From positions 387,145-451,144 of the forward strand of contig NZ_FOWQ01000002.1 of NCBI RefSeq assembly GCF_900115505.1: a stretch of DNA of 64,000 nucleotides, given 5' to 3'. The stretch's first letter is position 1; each line of letters starts with the position of its first letter. Positions 44,127 through 54,519 of the stretch are shown here, piece by piece. Source of the stretch: Geodermatophilus dictyosporus (lineage in GTDB: Bacteria > Actinomycetota > Actinomycetes > Mycobacteriales > Geodermatophilaceae). The notes under the pieces are model-generated. The model saw nothing but the letters and a program-made list of their open reading frames with translations, was not told where the DNA came from and searched no databases. Position numbers and translations under genes: made by a program.

Positions 44127-45116
44127 TCAGGGGTCGGGGTCGGTCAGGAAGGTCTCCAGCAGCTGCTGCGCGGCCAGCGCCGGGGTGAGCTCGCCGGCCA
44201 GCACCGCCTTCTCCAGCTCCGGCGCGCCGGCGCGGACGGCGGGGTGGGCGCGCAGCCGGTGCTCCAGGCCGTCGCGGACCAGCTGCCAGGTCCAGCGCAC
44301 CTGCTGGGCGCGGCGGCGCTCGTCGAACGCCCCCGAGGCACGGGCCCGGTCCTGGTGCTCGACCACCTTGGCCCACACCTCGGCCAGCCCGTCACCGGTC
44401 AGCCCGGCGCAGGTGAGCACCGGCACGTCCCACTCGGTGTGCCCGCGCAGCATCCGGATCGCCCCGGCCAGCTCGCGGGCGGCCTTGCGCGCGTCGCCGG
44501 CGGCCGGGCCGTCGGCCTTGTTGACGGCGATGACGTCGGCGATCTCGAGGATGCCGCGCTTGATCCCCTGCAACTGGTCGCCGGTGCGGGCCAGGGTCAG
44601 GAACAGGAAGGAGTCGACCATCTCGGCGACGGTGACCTCCGACTGCCCCACGCCGACGGTCTCCACCAGCACGACGTCGTGCCCGGCCGCCTCGACGACG
44701 ACCATCGACTCCCGGGTCGCCTGCGCCACCCCGCCGAGCGTCCCGGCGGTCGGCGCCGGCCGGATGAAGGCGTGCGGGTCCACCGACAGCCGCGCCATCC
44801 GGGTCTTGTCGCCGAGGATCGACCCTCCCGAGCGCGCCGACGACGGGTCGACGGCGAGCACCGCGACCCGGTGGCCCTGCGCGGTGAGGTCCACCCCGAG
44901 CTGGTCGATGAACGTCGACTTCCCCACGCCGGGCACCCCGGAGATGCCGACGCGCCGCGCCGACCCCGCGTGCGGCAGCAGCTCGACGAGCAGCTCCTGC
45001 GCCCGCTCGCGGTGGTCGGCGCGGCGCGACTCGACCAGCGTGATCGCGCGGGCCAGCGACCGGCGGTCGCCGCCGAGCACCCCCTCGACGAGCGCGGGGA
45101 CGTCCGGTGCCGGCAT
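44127..45116 (-). CDS. meaB: methylmalonyl-CoA mutase-associated GTPase
   Basis: G3E-type GTPase that loads and protects adenosylcobalamin in methylmalonyl-CoA mutase. It has 329 residues. RRVGISGVPGVGKSTFIDQL (55-74) is the P-loop; AVLAVDPSSARSGGSILGDK and TRMARLSVDPHAFIRPAP are switch regions; VVLVETVGVGQSEVTVAEMV gives the G3 motif and VIAVNKADG the G4 base-recognition motif. It is the last gene of mutA-mutB-meaB, 15 bp after mutB, and is followed by palindrome B. Confidence 0.95.
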   Translation of the reverse strand: MPAPDVPALVEGVLGGDRRSLARAITLVESRRADHRERAQELLVELLPHAGSARRVGISGVPGVGKSTFIDQLGVDLTAQGHRVAVLAVDPSSARSGGSILGDKTRMARLSVDPHAFIRPAPTAGTLGGVAQATRESMVVVEAAGHDVVLVETVGVGQSEVTVAEMVDSFLFLTLARTGDQLQGIKRGILEIADVIAVNKADGPAAGDARKAARELAGAIRMLRGHTEWDVPVLTCAGLTGDGLAEVWAKVVEHQDRARASGAFDERRRAQQVRWTWQLVRDGLEHRLRAHPAVRAGAPELEKAVLAGELTPALAAQQLLETFLTDPDP

Positions 45117-45131
45117 CAGTGCCCCGGTCCG

Positions 45132-47339
45132 TCAGTGACCGAGGCGCTGCGACAGCGTCCGCAGCAGTTCCTGCGCCGCCTCGGCAATGACCGTGCCCGG
45201 GGGGAACACCGCGGCCGCGCCCATCTCCTTGAGCGTCGGGACGTCGTCGGGGGGGATCACGCCGCCGACGACGACGAGCACGTCGTCGGCACCGAGGTCG
45301 GCGAGGGCCTGCCGGAGCGCCGGCACCAGCGTGAGGTGGCCGGCGGCCAGCGACGAGACGCCGACGACGTGCACGTCGGCCTCGACCGCCTGCCGGGCGA
45401 CCTCCTCCGGCGTCTGGAACAGCGGGCCGACGTCGACGTCGAAGCCGAGGTCGGCGAACGCGGTGGCGATGACCTTCTGCCCGCGGTCGTGGCCGTCCTG
45501 GCCCATCTTGGCCACCAGGATCCGGGGACGGCGCCCCTCGGCGTCGGCGAACGCCTCGGCCATCCGGCGGGTCTCCTCCACCGGGCCCGAGCTGCCGGCC
45601 TCGTCGCGGTACACACCGGAGATGGTGCGCACCTGGCCGGCGTGCCGCCCGTAGACCTCCTCGAGCGCGTCGGAGATCTCCCCCACCGTCGCCCGGGCCC
45701 GCGCCGCGTCGACGGCGAGCTTGAGCAGGTTCGCGTCCAGCTCGCGCCCGCGCCGTCCCTCCGCGGCGGCCCGGGCGGCGTCGGTGAGCCGGCGCAGGGC
45801 GTCGCGGACGGCGGAGTCGTCGCGCGAGGCCCGCAGCTCCTCGAGCCGGGCCTTCTGCTGGGCGAGGACGTCGGCGTTGTCGACGCGCAGCACCTCGATC
45901 GCCTCGTCGGCCTCGACCCGGTACTTGTTGACGCCGATCACCGGCTGCCGGCCGGAGTCGATGCGCGCCTGCGTGCGGGCGGCGGCCTCCTCGATGCGCA
46001 GCTTCGGGATGCCGTCGTCGATGGCCTGCGCCATGCCGCCGTGCTCGGCGACCTCCTCGATGTGCGCCCACGCGCGGCGCGCCAGGTCGTAGGTCAGCCT
46101 CTCCACGTACGCCGAGCCGCCCCACGGGTCGATCACCCGCGTGGTCCCCGACTCCTGCTGCAGCAGCAGCTGGGTGTTGCGGGCGATCCGCGCGGAGAAG
46201 TCGGTGGGCAGGGCCAGCGCCTCGTCGAGGGCGTTGGTGTGCAGCGACTGGGTGTGGCCCTGGGTGGCGGCCATCGCCTCCAGGCAGGTGCGGACGACGT
46301 TGTTGTAGACGTCCTGCGCGGTCAGCGACCAGCCCGAGGTCTGCGAGTGGGTGCGCAGCGACAGCGACTTGTCCGTGGTGGCGCCGGCCTCCTTGACCAG
46401 CCGGGCCCACAGCAGCCGCCCGGCCCGGAGCTTGGCGACCTCCATGAAGAAGTTCATGCCGATGGCCCAGAAGAAGCTCAACCGGGGCGCGAACGCGTCG
46501 ACGTCCAGGCCCGCGGCCTTGCCGGCGCTCAGGTACTCGACGCCGTCGGCGAGGGTGTAGGCCAGCTCCAGGTCGGCCGTCGCCCCGGCCTCCTGGATGT
46601 GGTAGCCGGAGATGGAGATCGAGTTGAAGCGCGGCATCTCCGCCGAGGTGAACGCGAAGATGTCGCTGATGATCTGCATCGACGGCTTCGGCGGGTAGAT
46701 GTAGGTGTTGCGGACCATGAACTCCTTGAGGATGTCGTTCTGGATGGTCCCCGTGAGCTGCCCCGGCGCCACGCCCTGTTCCTCGGCGGCGAGGACGTAG
46801 AGCGCCAGCACCGGCAGCACCGCGCCGTTCATGGTCATCGACACGCTCATCCGGTCCAGCGGGATGCCGTCGAAGAGCTGCCGCATGTCCAGGATCGAGT
46901 CGATGGCCACCCCCGCCATGCCGACGTCGCCGACGACGCGCGGGTGGTCGGAGTCGTAGCCGCGGTGGGTGGGCAGGTCGAAGGCGACCGACAGGCCCTT
47001 CTGCCCCGCGGCGAGGTTGCGCCGGTAGAACGCGTTGGACTCCGCGGCGGTGGAGAAGCCCGCGTACTGGCGGACCGTCCACGGCTGGGTGGTGTACATC
47101 GTCGGGTAGGGCCCGCGCAGGTAGGGCGGCAGCCCCGGGTAGGTGCGCAGGAAATCGAGGCCGGCCAGGTCGGCGGGGGTGGCCAGCGGCGGGACGGCGA
47201 TGCCCTCGGGCGTCTCCCAGGTCGCCTCCTCCACGCCGCGGCCGGTGGCCTCCTTGAACGCCTTCGCCCAGTCGTCCGCGCCGGCCCGCGCGGCCGGGCG
47301 GCCCAGCTCGACGCCGCCGAAGTCCGGGATGTCGCTCAT
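45132..47339 (-). CDS. mutB: methylmalonyl-CoA mutase large (B12-binding) subunit
   Basis: Adenosylcobalamin enzyme interconverting methylmalonyl-CoA and succinyl-CoA. It has 735 residues. N-terminal TIM barrel: [59 protein letters not shown] and [20 protein letters not shown]. The C-terminal B12 domain has MGQDGHDRG with His617 as lower axial ligand, then [10 protein letters not shown] and [11 protein letters not shown]. The ATG overlaps the mutA stop by four bases (ATGA). With propionyl-CoA carboxylase subunits elsewhere in the window, it completes propionyl-CoA to succinyl-CoA (an epimerase gene is not in view). Confidence 0.97.
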   Translation of the reverse strand: MSDIPDFGGVELGRPAARAGADDWAKAFKEATGRGVEEATWETPEGIAVPPLATPADLAGLDFLRTYPGLPPYLRGPYPTMYTTQPWTVRQYAGFSTAAESNAFYRRNLAAGQKGLSVAFDLPTHRGYDSDHPRVVGDVGMAGVAIDSILDMRQLFDGIPLDRMSVSMTMNGAVLPVLALYVLAAEEQGVAPGQLTGTIQNDILKEFMVRNTYIYPPKPSMQIISDIFAFTSAEMPRFNSISISGYHIQEAGATADLELAYTLADGVEYLSAGKAAGLDVDAFAPRLSFFWAIGMNFFMEVAKLRAGRLLWARLVKEAGATTDKSLSLRTHSQTSGWSLTAQDVYNNVVRTCLEAMAATQGHTQSLHTNALDEALALPTDFSARIARNTQLLLQQESGTTRVIDPWGGSAYVERLTYDLARRAWAHIEEVAEHGGMAQAIDDGIPKLRIEEAAARTQARIDSGRQPVIGVNKYRVEADEAIEVLRVDNADVLAQQKARLEELRASRDDSAVRDALRRLTDAARAAAEGRRGRELDANLLKLAVDAARARATVGEISDALEEVYGRHAGQVRTISGVYRDEAGSSGPVEETRRMAEAFADAEGRRPRILVAKMGQDGHDRGQKVIATAFADLGFDVDVGPLFQTPEEVARQAVEADVHVVGVSSLAAGHLTLVPALRQALADLGADDVLVVVGGVIPPDDVPTLKEMGAAAVFPPGTVIAEAAQELLRTLSQRLGH

Positions 47340-49207
47340 GCCGTTCCTCCCAGCTGCTCGTGGACCGTCCTCAGCACGTCGAGCGCGTCGCACCCGGCGT
47401 ACACGTACCCGTCGACGCCGTCCACCCCCAGCGACGGCTTCCCGGCCAGCCACACCTGCCCCGCCCCGGCGGCGCGGAGCTCCGCGGCGAGGGCGGCCGC
47501 CGACTGCGCGTAGTCGCCGTCGGTGCCGCAGATGCAGGCCACCGTCGTCCCGGCGTCGGCGAAGCCGGAGGTGCCGTCGCCGGCCGGGGTCTCCACGCCG
47601 CCGGCCTGGAACAGGTTCCCGGCGAAGGTGGCCCGCGCGGTGTGCCGGGCGACCGACCCGAGGGTGGCCAGGTAGACCCGCGGGCGGGACGGCGCGGCGT
47701 CGGCGCGGTCGCGCAGCTCCTCGTACTCCTGCGCCGCGCGCACCCGCGGCAGGCCGCCGGTGGGGTGCAGGTCGGCCGCGGGCTGCCGCTCGGGCAGCCT
47801 CTCGGCCAGGTTGGGGAACTCGCTGACGCCGGTGATCGCGTCGGCGCGGGTGGCCAGCCGCTTCGCCCGGGTGTCCCAGGCGGCGGCCAGCCGGTCGCGA
47901 ACCAGCCCCGAGGACAGCGCGGCGGCCAGCCCGCCGGCCCGCTCGACCTCGGTGAACCAGGCCCAGGCGGCCTGCGCCAGCGACTCGGTGAGCGACTCGA
48001 CGTACCAGGAGCCGCCGGCCGGGTCGAGCACGCGGGCCAGCGACGCCTCCTCCACCAGCAGGTTCTGGGTGTTGCGGGCGATCCGGCGGGAGAAGGCGTC
48101 GGGCAGGCCGAGGGCGGCGTCGAAGGGCTGCACGGTGACCGCGTCGGCCCCGCCCACGCCGGCGGCGAAGCAGGCGACGGTGGTGCGCAGCATGTTCACC
48201 CACGGGTCCCGCCTCGTCGTCATCACCGACGACGTCACGGCGTGCTGGCGCTGCGCGCGGGCCGCGGGCGACGCGCCGCTGACCTCCCCCACCCGGTCCC
48301 ACAACCGGCGGGCCGCGCGCAGCGCCGCGACGGTCGTGAACTGGTCGGCGCTCGCCGAGTAGCGGAACTCCAGGCGGCCGAACGCCTCGTCCACGGGCAG
48401 GCCGGCACCGGTGAGCGCGCGCAGGTAGGCGACGCCGGCGGCCAGCGAGCAGCCGAGCTCCTCGACCGCGGTGGCCCCGGCGTCGGCGTACACGGTCGCG
48501 TCGACGACGACGGTGCGCCAGCCCGCGGGCGTGCGGCGGGCGAGGTCGGCCAGGCCGGTGAGGTCCTGCTCCTCCCCCGACGCGGCGTGCACGCCGAGCG
48601 GGTCGAGGCCCAGCGAGCCGCCGGGCGCGAGGTCGGTGCGGTCCCCGACCAGCGCCAGCAGCGCCTCGGCGGCCGGGGAGCCACCGGAGACGGCGACCGG
48701 CGCGAGGTCGAGGTAGACGTCGGCCAGCACGTCGGGCAGCGCCTCGACCGGCACCGCACCCTCCCCGAGGACCAGCCACAGCGAGGTGACGCCGTTCTCC
48801 AGGTCGGCCGCGACGGCCTCCCGGGTCACGGTGACGTCGGGGTGCGCGTGCCGCTGCCGGACGTCCCAACCGGCCGGCACGCCACCCTCGGGCGACGCGC
48901 CGGCGCGGGCACCGCGGACGTAGGGCGGCAGGCCCGGGACGCCGACCGCCGTGGGCAGGTCGCCGGCGTCGTCGGCGTCGTAGAGGGGGGCCACGGCGAC
49001 CCCGGTGGCCACCGTGCGGCGCAGCGCGTCCTCGACCGGGTCGGGCAGCTCCTCGCGGCCGGCCTTGCGCAGCACCCCGGCGACCAGCTCGCGCCAGCGG
49101 TCGCGGTCCACCGGCGGGAAGTCCCCCGCCAGGGAGAGCTCCTCGGGCACCTCGTGCTCGGCGGGGACCTCGTCCTCGCCCGGCGTGGCCGTGTGGGTGG
49201 CACTCAT
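47336..49207 (-). CDS. mutA: methylmalonyl-CoA mutase small (non-catalytic) subunit
   Basis: Structural partner of MutB, 623 residues. The barrel is recognisable ([80 protein letters not shown]). The B12 region lacks the DxHxxG motif, as expected for the alpha chain. The start has GGGAGGAG 8 nt upstream. The long open frame upstream of this ATG is the shadow of the M20 amidohydrolase gene, which ends 29 bp before. Confidence 0.95.
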   Translation of the reverse strand: MSATHTATPGEDEVPAEHEVPEELSLAGDFPPVDRDRWRELVAGVLRKAGREELPDPVEDALRRTVATGVAVAPLYDADDAGDLPTAVGVPGLPPYVRGARAGASPEGGVPAGWDVRQRHAHPDVTVTREAVAADLENGVTSLWLVLGEGAVPVEALPDVLADVYLDLAPVAVSGGSPAAEALLALVGDRTDLAPGGSLGLDPLGVHAASGEEQDLTGLADLARRTPAGWRTVVVDATVYADAGATAVEELGCSLAAGVAYLRALTGAGLPVDEAFGRLEFRYSASADQFTTVAALRAARRLWDRVGEVSGASPAARAQRQHAVTSSVMTTRRDPWVNMLRTTVACFAAGVGGADAVTVQPFDAALGLPDAFSRRIARNTQNLLVEEASLARVLDPAGGSWYVESLTESLAQAAWAWFTEVERAGGLAAALSSGLVRDRLAAAWDTRAKRLATRADAITGVSEFPNLAERLPERQPAADLHPTGGLPRVRAAQEYEELRDRADAAPSRPRVYLATLGSVARHTARATFAGNLFQAGGVETPAGDGTSGFADAGTTVACICGTDGDYAQSAAALAAELRAAGAGQVWLAGKPSLGVDGVDGYVYAGCDALDVLRTVHEQLGGTA

Positions 49208-49236
49208 CGGCGGACTCCTCCCAGTAGGGGACCGTT

Positions 49237-50499
49237 CTACCGGCGTTCCCCCGGCCGGGGGCGGGCGGGGTGCCCCGGGGAGGGGGCGCCGGCAGCCGGG
49301 CCGGTGGTCCCGGCGTCGGCCGCCAGCGCCTGCAGCGCCGCGCGGACCATGAGCCGGAGACCCACCCCGATCGCCCGCTCGTCGACGTCGAAGGTGCCCC
49401 GGTGCAGGTCCAGCGGCGCCCCGCCGCCGTGCGTGCCCAGCCGGGCCAGCGCGATCGGGACGACGTCGGCGAACCAGCCGAAGTCCTCCCCGCCCATGCT
49501 CTGCGGCGTCGGCCGCACGCCCTCGGGGCCCACGGTGGCCAGCGCCGCGGTGCGCAGCAGCGCCACGGTGCGCGGGTCGTTGACCACCGGCGGCACGCCG
49601 GGCACGTAGTCGACGTCGACCTCCGCGCCGGTGGGGGCGGTGACCTGCTCGACCAGCCGGCGCAGCAGTGCCTCGGCGGTCTTCCACTGGTCGCGGTCGA
49701 GCACCCGCACGGTGCCGCGCAGCAGGCCGCGCTGCGGGATGGCGTTGGCGGCCACCCCGGCGTTGACCGCGCCCCACACCAGCGACATGCCCGCCCGCGG
49801 GTCCACCTGCCGCGAGAGCAGGCCGGGCAGGTCGGTGATCAGCCGGCCCAGGGCGTCGACCAGGTCGACGGTGAGCTGCGGCCGGGCGGTGTGCCCGCCG
49901 GGGCCGGTGAGGGTGACGTCGAGCCGGTCGCAGGCCGCGGTGATCGAGCCGGTGCGCAGTCCCACCGCGCCCACCGGCGTGGCCGGGTCGCAGTGCAGCG
50001 CGAACGCGCGGGAGGCGCCGTCGAGCACGCCGGCCTCGACCACGTGCAGCGCGCCGCCGGGCACGGTCTCCTCGGCCGGCTGGAACACGCAGCGCACCGT
50101 GCCGGGCAGGTCGTCGAGGTCGGCGAGCGCCAGCGCGGCGCCCAGCACCACGGTGGTGTGCACGTCGTGGCCGCAGGCGTGGCACATGCCCTCGCGGGTG
50201 GAGGCGTAGGGGACGTCCTTGAGGTCGGCCAGCGGCAGGGCGTCGATGTCGGCGCGCAGCACGACGGTCGGCCCCTCCCCCGAGCCGACGTCGACCACCA
50301 GGCCGGTCCCGCCGGGCAGCCGCCGCGGCGCCAGCCCGCCCTCGGTGAGCCGCTCCTCGACGTAGGCCGTCGTGTCCACCTCGGCGTAGGCCAGCTCGGG
50401 GTGCGCGTGCAGGTGCCTGCGGACGGCGACCAGCTCGTCGGCGCGGCCGGTCACCCACGCGTCCAGGCCGGCGGCCAGCTCCTCGGGGGTGCGGGTCAT
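49237..50499 (-). CDS. M20 family metal-dependent amidohydrolase
   Basis: A 420-residue M20D-type hydrolase of N-acyl amino acids or similar amides. [20 protein letters not shown] starts the fold; [30 protein letters not shown] (Cys109 and His111 are metal ligands) and [20 protein letters not shown] (Glu143/144) form the di-metal site; the dimerisation domain has [20 protein letters not shown]. Near the end are [10 protein letters not shown] and HRGTFDVDE. No signal peptide is present. It overlaps the carboxylate-amine ligase stop (ATGA). The family includes mycobacterial AmiA1/AmiB1, which lie beside deoD there. Confidence 0.92.
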   Translation of the reverse strand: MTRTPEELAAGLDAWVTGRADELVAVRRHLHAHPELAYAEVDTTAYVEERLTEGGLAPRRLPGGTGLVVDVGSGEGPTVVLRADIDALPLADLKDVPYASTREGMCHACGHDVHTTVVLGAALALADLDDLPGTVRCVFQPAEETVPGGALHVVEAGVLDGASRAFALHCDPATPVGAVGLRTGSITAACDRLDVTLTGPGGHTARPQLTVDLVDALGRLITDLPGLLSRQVDPRAGMSLVWGAVNAGVAANAIPQRGLLRGTVRVLDRDQWKTAEALLRRLVEQVTAPTGAEVDVDYVPGVPPVVNDPRTVALLRTAALATVGPEGVRPTPQSMGGEDFGWFADVVPIALARLGTHGGGAPLDLHRGTFDVDERAIGVGLRLMVRAALQALAADAGTTGPAAGAPSPGHPARPRPGERR

Positions 50500-51701
50500 G
50501 CGGCGTGCCCGCCGGCGCAGGACGCCGGGCCGGGGACGGGTCCGTCGGGCCGGGTGGCCGGGCCGGTCGCGGGCAGGCCGTCGCGCATCTCGGTCAGCAG
50601 CCCGTCGACGACGGCGCGCAGGTCGCCGCCGGACTCCAGAGCCGCCGCACGCTGCCGCTGGTAGGAGGCGCCGACGGCGAGCACCCGCTCCACCCCGGCC
50701 AGCTCGGTCTCGCAGCCCAGCCGGCGGGCGGTGGGCGCGAGGTCCTCGGCGAGGTCGAGCAGGGCCTGGCGCACCGGGCGCACGGTGCCCCGCTCGTCGA
50801 CGACGACGTCGGCGTCCAGGCCGTAGCGGGCCGCGCGCCACTTGTTCTCGCGCAGCACCCACTCCGGCGGCGTGGGCAGCGTGTAGCCGCGGTCGAGCTG
50901 GGTGTCGAACTGCTCGACCAGGCACTGCGACAGCGCGGCCACCACCCCGACCTCCTCGAGGGTGGGCAGGCCGTCGCAGATGCGCAGCTCCACGGTGCCG
51001 AAGCCGGGGTGCGGCCGGATGTCCCACCACACCTCGCGCACGCTCTGGATGGCGCCGGTGGCGATGAGGGTCTCCATGTAGGCCTCGAAGGCGTCCCAGT
51101 CGGGCAGCTGGTGCGGCAGGCCCGCCGTCGGCATGCCCTCGAAGACCTTGCTGCGGGCCGAGGCCAGCCCGGTGTCGCAGCCCACCCAGAACGGCGAGGA
51201 CGCGGACAGCGCCAGGAAGTGCGGCACGTACTGGGTGAGCGCGTTGACGATCGGCATCGCCTTGTCCGGCGAGCGGACGCCGACGTGCACGTGGACGCCG
51301 AAGATCTGCAGCCGCCGGGCCAGCCACTGCATCCGCTCGACCAGCTGCAGGTACCGCTCCTTGGGCGAGATCAGCTGCGTCTGCCAGTCGGTGAACGGGT
51401 GCGTGCCGGCGCACAGCAGGCCCAGCCCGCGGCGGTCGGCGGCGGCGGCGACCTCGGCGACGGTGCCCGCCAGGTCGGCCGTGGCCTCGGCGACGGTGGT
51501 GCACACGCCGGTGATGACCTCGACGGTCGACTGCAGCAGCTCGTGCTTGGCCTTGGGGTGCTCCTCGGCGCCGTCGGGCCGGATCTCCTCGAGGACCTCG
51601 ACGGCGCCGGCGGACAGCTCCCGGCTCTGGCGGTCGACCAGCTGCAGCTCCCACTCGACGCCCAGGCTGGCCCGCTCGGAGGAGGCGAAGGGGATCTGCA
51701 C
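50496..51701 (-). CDS. YbdK-type glutamate-cysteine ligase-like carboxylate-amine ligase
   Basis: A 401-residue ATP-dependent ligase of glutamate-cysteine ligase family 2. FASSERASLGVEWELQLVDR opens the fold (GVEWE is a metal/ATP loop), then KHELLQSTVEVITGVCTTVA, LCAGTHPFTDWQTQ, FGVHVHVGVRSPDKAMPIVN and RPHPGFGTVELRICDGLPTL. The product may be gamma-glutamylcysteine or an analogue; actinobacterial ergothioneine pathways use a related enzyme, but no egt partners are adjacent. The GTG start follows a TATCCT box. It heads a transcription unit that probably runs through the M20 gene into mutAB-meaB. Confidence 0.9.
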   Translation of the reverse strand: MQIPFASSERASLGVEWELQLVDRQSRELSAGAVEVLEEIRPDGAEEHPKAKHELLQSTVEVITGVCTTVAEATADLAGTVAEVAAAADRRGLGLLCAGTHPFTDWQTQLISPKERYLQLVERMQWLARRLQIFGVHVHVGVRSPDKAMPIVNALTQYVPHFLALSASSPFWVGCDTGLASARSKVFEGMPTAGLPHQLPDWDAFEAYMETLIATGAIQSVREVWWDIRPHPGFGTVELRICDGLPTLEEVGVVAALSQCLVEQFDTQLDRGYTLPTPPEWVLRENKWRAARYGLDADVVVDERGTVRPVRQALLDLAEDLAPTARRLGCETELAGVERVLAVGASYQRQRAAALESGGDLRAVVDGLLTEMRDGLPATGPATRPDGPVPGPASCAGGHAA

Positions 51702-51713
51702 CCCACGAGGATA
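51702..51713 (-). promoter_or_regulatory. leaderless -10 box for the ligase/M20/mutase unit
   Basis: Minus-strand TATCCT (51713-51708) precedes the GTG at 51701 by 6 nt. No Shine-Dalgarno is nearer. Confidence 0.55.
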
Positions 51714-51748
51714 GGGAGGTCCGGCGCCCGCGACCCCCTGGAACGGCG

Positions 51749-53251
51749 TCAGACCGCGGCCAGCTCCGCCACGGCGGCCACCGGCCGGCCCAGCAGCAGC
51801 GACGGGTGCACCCGCTCGGTGGCCGCGGCGAGCACCGCGGCCACCGCGCGGCGGCCGTGCAGCGCCGGGTGCACGGTCACCGAGCACAGGTCGCGGCCGA
51901 CCACGGACACGCCCGCGCCGTCGTCGGTGGGCACCAGCGCCTCCACCCGCGACCACGGGATCCCGTGGACGTCGCCGTCGGCGTCGCGGTGGGCCAGCCC
52001 GTCCTCGGCGACCACCAGCACCACCCGCGCGGCGGGGTCGAGCAGCCGCCGGTGCAGCGGCGGGCGGAACCGCCTGCCGCCGGGCAGCGCCGGCAGCACG
52101 CCGCACAGCGGCCGACGCGGCACCCGCGGGTCCGGGCCGTCCCAGGCGGCGGTGTCGGGCACGGTGAGCACCGCGGTGGGCTCGGCCCGGCGCAGCGCCG
52201 CGGTCACCGCGGCCGGGGTCACCGCGCGCCAGGCGGCGAGGGTCTCGGGGGCGGTGCGGAACGGCAGCCCGACCGCGGCGCAGTACGCCGCGTCGGCGAG
52301 CTCGGTGCCGGCGGCGTCCTCGTCGTCGAGCTCGGCCTCCAGCCCGGCGACGGCGTGCGCCACCTCCTCCGGCGCCGGCCCGTCGGCGCACAGCTGCGCG
52401 AAGGTCCGCCACAGCAGGTCGGCCACCTCGGCGTCGCGGCCCGTGCGGGCGTCGACGACGACGGCGACCTCCCGCCGGTCGGCGGCCAGGTCGAGGGTGA
52501 GCGAGTCGACGGCGTAGCTGAGGCCCGAGGCGTGCCGGGCGCGCTCGCGCACCCGCTCCTGCAGGACCTCGACGCCGACGGCCAGCGCGGCGTCCGCGGG
52601 GGAGTCGGTGGCCAGCAGCAGGCCGACGCCGGGCGCGTCGGTGCGGGTCCACACCGGCCCGTCCTGCGGCCGCGGCACCGGCGTCCGGCGTGCCGGCCGG
52701 GGGCCAGCAGGCAGCGGCAGCCGCAGCCCGTCGGGCAGCGGGCCGTGGCACCACAGCGCCGCGTTGCCGCGGACGAACCAGCGGGCGGCGTGCGCGCGCA
52801 CGGTCTCCTCGTCCAGGTGCTCGGGACCGGGGCCGGCCGAGACGGTCAGCCCCGGTCCGGTGAGCCCGTAGCGGGCCGCCCACAGCGCGCTGACCGTCGA
52901 GGAGCCGGTGCCGCAGCCCTCGGCCTGCAGCACGCCGGCCTCGGCGGCCATCCGCCCGGTGGGCAGGTCGGCCAGCGCGCGGCAGACGCCCTCCAGGAAG
53001 GCGCCGACCGCCTCGGGCCGGCCGGTGGCGAAGAAGGCGGTGCTGTCGACGTCGGTGACGGCGTTGCAGCGCAGGTGGGTGCGCGGCAGCGCGGCCATCG
53101 CCAGGTGCTCGACGAGGTGGGTCACCTCGATCGTCGCGAACGTCTCGTCGCGCAGGCCGACGCCGAACACCAGGGCCGCCGTGGTCCGCTGCCGGCCCCC
53201 CGCGGTGAACACCGGGACGCCGTCGATCTGCGTTCGCTGCACGCCGGCCAT
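51749..53251 (-). CDS. M16-like (insulinase-fold) peptidase with C-terminal PH-like domain
   Basis: A 500-residue protein with no signal peptide. IDGVPVF and LVFGVGLRDETFATIEVTHL lead to HLVEH (45-49), the HxxEH zinc motif of M16 peptidases; a third ligand could be the Glu in EAGVLQAEG 62 residues later. A second M16-like half is recognisable to about 380. The last 95 residues (RVVLVVAEDGLAHRDADGDV, HGIPWSRVEALVPTDDG) read like a small PH domain. Canonical bacterial M16 enzymes work as pairs; here no partner is intact, but a decayed N-terminal copy sits just upstream. The ATG at 53251 is chosen over a GTG/ATG 12 codons earlier because homology begins there. Activity is uncertain. Confidence 0.75.
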   Translation of the reverse strand: MAGVQRTQIDGVPVFTAGGRQRTTAALVFGVGLRDETFATIEVTHLVEHLAMAALPRTHLRCNAVTDVDSTAFFATGRPEAVGAFLEGVCRALADLPTGRMAAEAGVLQAEGCGTGSSTVSALWAARYGLTGPGLTVSAGPGPEHLDEETVRAHAARWFVRGNAALWCHGPLPDGLRLPLPAGPRPARRTPVPRPQDGPVWTRTDAPGVGLLLATDSPADAALAVGVEVLQERVRERARHASGLSYAVDSLTLDLAADRREVAVVVDARTGRDAEVADLLWRTFAQLCADGPAPEEVAHAVAGLEAELDDEDAAGTELADAAYCAAVGLPFRTAPETLAAWRAVTPAAVTAALRRAEPTAVLTVPDTAAWDGPDPRVPRRPLCGVLPALPGGRRFRPPLHRRLLDPAARVVLVVAEDGLAHRDADGDVHGIPWSRVEALVPTDDGAGVSVVGRDLCSVTVHPALHGRRAVAAVLAAATERVHPSLLLGRPVAAVAELAAV

Positions 53252-53382
53252 CGTCCGGGCGTCCCGGCCGCCGTCCCCGGCCGACACGCGGCCGGGGACG
53301 GCTGGGACGGGTGGGTCGGGCGGCGGTCAGCCGGCGGTGGCGAGCTCCCGGACCGGCGAGGGACGGGTCCGGCAGCGCCGCG

Positions 53383-53623
53383 CACCTCCTCGGGCCGGCC
53401 GGCCGGTGGCGTGGACGTGGGTGACGTCGACCGTCGTGGCCGCGCTGCACCGGTGGTGCGCCCGGGCAGCGTCCCCCTCACCCGGTGCTCGACGAGGTGG
53501 GCCGCCTCGCGGGTCGCGGGCACCTCGTCGCGCCCGCCGACGCCGGACACCAGCGCCAGGGTGGTGGGCCGCGGGCCGGGCCGGTGGAACACGGGGACGC
53601 CGTCGACCTCCGGGGGCCTGCAC
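53383..53623 (-). pseudogene. decayed 5' fragment of a second M16-like gene
   Basis: The reading frame DGVPVFHRPGPRPTTLALVS, GVGGRDEVPATREAAHLVEH and TPPAGRPEEV parallels residues 10-80 of the intact gene next door, including the HxxEH motif, and DNA similarity is visible by eye. One extra base after GTG-CAG (about 53610-53623) breaks the frame from the matching start, and similarity stops at about 53383, with no trace of the rest. It is the relic of a tandem duplication or of a lost partner subunit. Confidence 0.75.
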
Positions 53624-53694
53624 GGTGCCGGTGGTGCCGGTCGCCACCGGCGTCCGCGGGCGCCACGCCGGGTGGGGGGCGCGCGGCGCTGGGT

Positions 53695-53706
53695 TAGCGT
53701 TCCCGG
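53695..53706 (+). promoter_or_regulatory. leaderless -10 box for the PNP operon
   Basis: TAGCGT (53695-53700) and a 6-nt spacer precede the GTG at 53707. Confidence 0.55.
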
Positions 53707-54519
53707 GTGAGCGCACCGTCCCCCGGTCCCGACCCCGCGGTCCTGGCCGCCTCCGCCGCCACCGCCCTGACCGACGCGCTGGGCGACGGGCACGACGCCG
53801 CCGTCGTCATGGGCTCGGGCTGGGCGCCCGCGGCCGACGCCTTCGGCGAGCCCGCCGCCACCGTCCGGATCGGCGAGCTGCCCGGCTTCGCCGCCCCGAC
53901 GGCGGTCGGCCACGGCGGGGAGGTCCGCTCGGTGCGCGCCGGCGACCGCAAGGTGCTGCTCTTCCTCGGCCGCACGCACCTCTACGAGGGCCGCGGCGTG
54001 GAGCCGGTCGTCCACGGCGTGCGCACCGCCGCCGCGGCCGGGGTGCGCACCGTGGTGCTGACCAACGCCGCCGGCGGACTGGACCCACAGCACCGGGTCG
54101 GGCAGGCGGTGCTGATCAGCGACCACCTCAACCTCACCGCCCGCTCGCCGCTGGTGGGCGCCACGTTCGTCGACCTCACCGACCTCTACTCCGCCCGCCT
54201 GCGCGAGCTGGCCCGGTCGCTGGACCCGCAGCTCTCCGAGGGCGTCTACGCCGCGCTGCCCGGCCCGCACTACGAGACGCCGGCCGAGATCCGCATGCTG
54301 CGGACGCTGGGCGCCGACCTGGTCGGCATGTCCACCGCGCTGGAGGCGATCGCCGCCCGTGCCGCCGGGATGGAGGTGCTCGGCCTGTCACTGGTCACCA
54401 ACGCCGCCGCCGGCGTCACCGGCGAGGAGCTCGACCACCAGGAGGTGCTCGCCGCGGGCCGGGCGGCGGCGGGCCGGCTCGGCACCTTCCTCGTCGACGT
54501 GCTGGGCCGCCTGCCGTGA
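53707..54519 (+). CDS. purine-nucleoside phosphorylase
   Basis: Trimeric-type (family 2) PNP that splits inosine or guanosine with phosphate into base and ribose-1-phosphate. It has 270 residues. [16 protein letters not shown] and [14 protein letters not shown] (phosphate site), [60 protein letters not shown] and [10 protein letters not shown] are the family motifs. It corresponds to deoD (Rv3307) beside pmmB in M. tuberculosis. The leaderless-type GTG start is the first of a four-gene overlapping operon. Confidence 0.95.
   Translation: MSAPSPGPDPAVLAASAATALTDALGDGHDAAVVMGSGWAPAADAFGEPAATVRIGELPGFAAPTAVGHGGEVRSVRAGDRKVLLFLGRTHLYEGRGVEPVVHGVRTAAAAGVRTVVLTNAAGGLDPQHRVGQAVLISDHLNLTARSPLVGATFVDLTDLYSARLRELARSLDPQLSEGVYAALPGPHYETPAEIRMLRTLGADLVGMSTALEAIAARAAGMEVLGLSLVTNAAAGVTGEELDHQEVLAAGRAAAGRLGTFLVDVLGRLP

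Noticed and set aside
44392..50458. Very long alternative frames across mutA, mutB and meaB
   Set aside because: High GC keeps shadow frames open; only the frames with mutase and GTPase motifs are credible.
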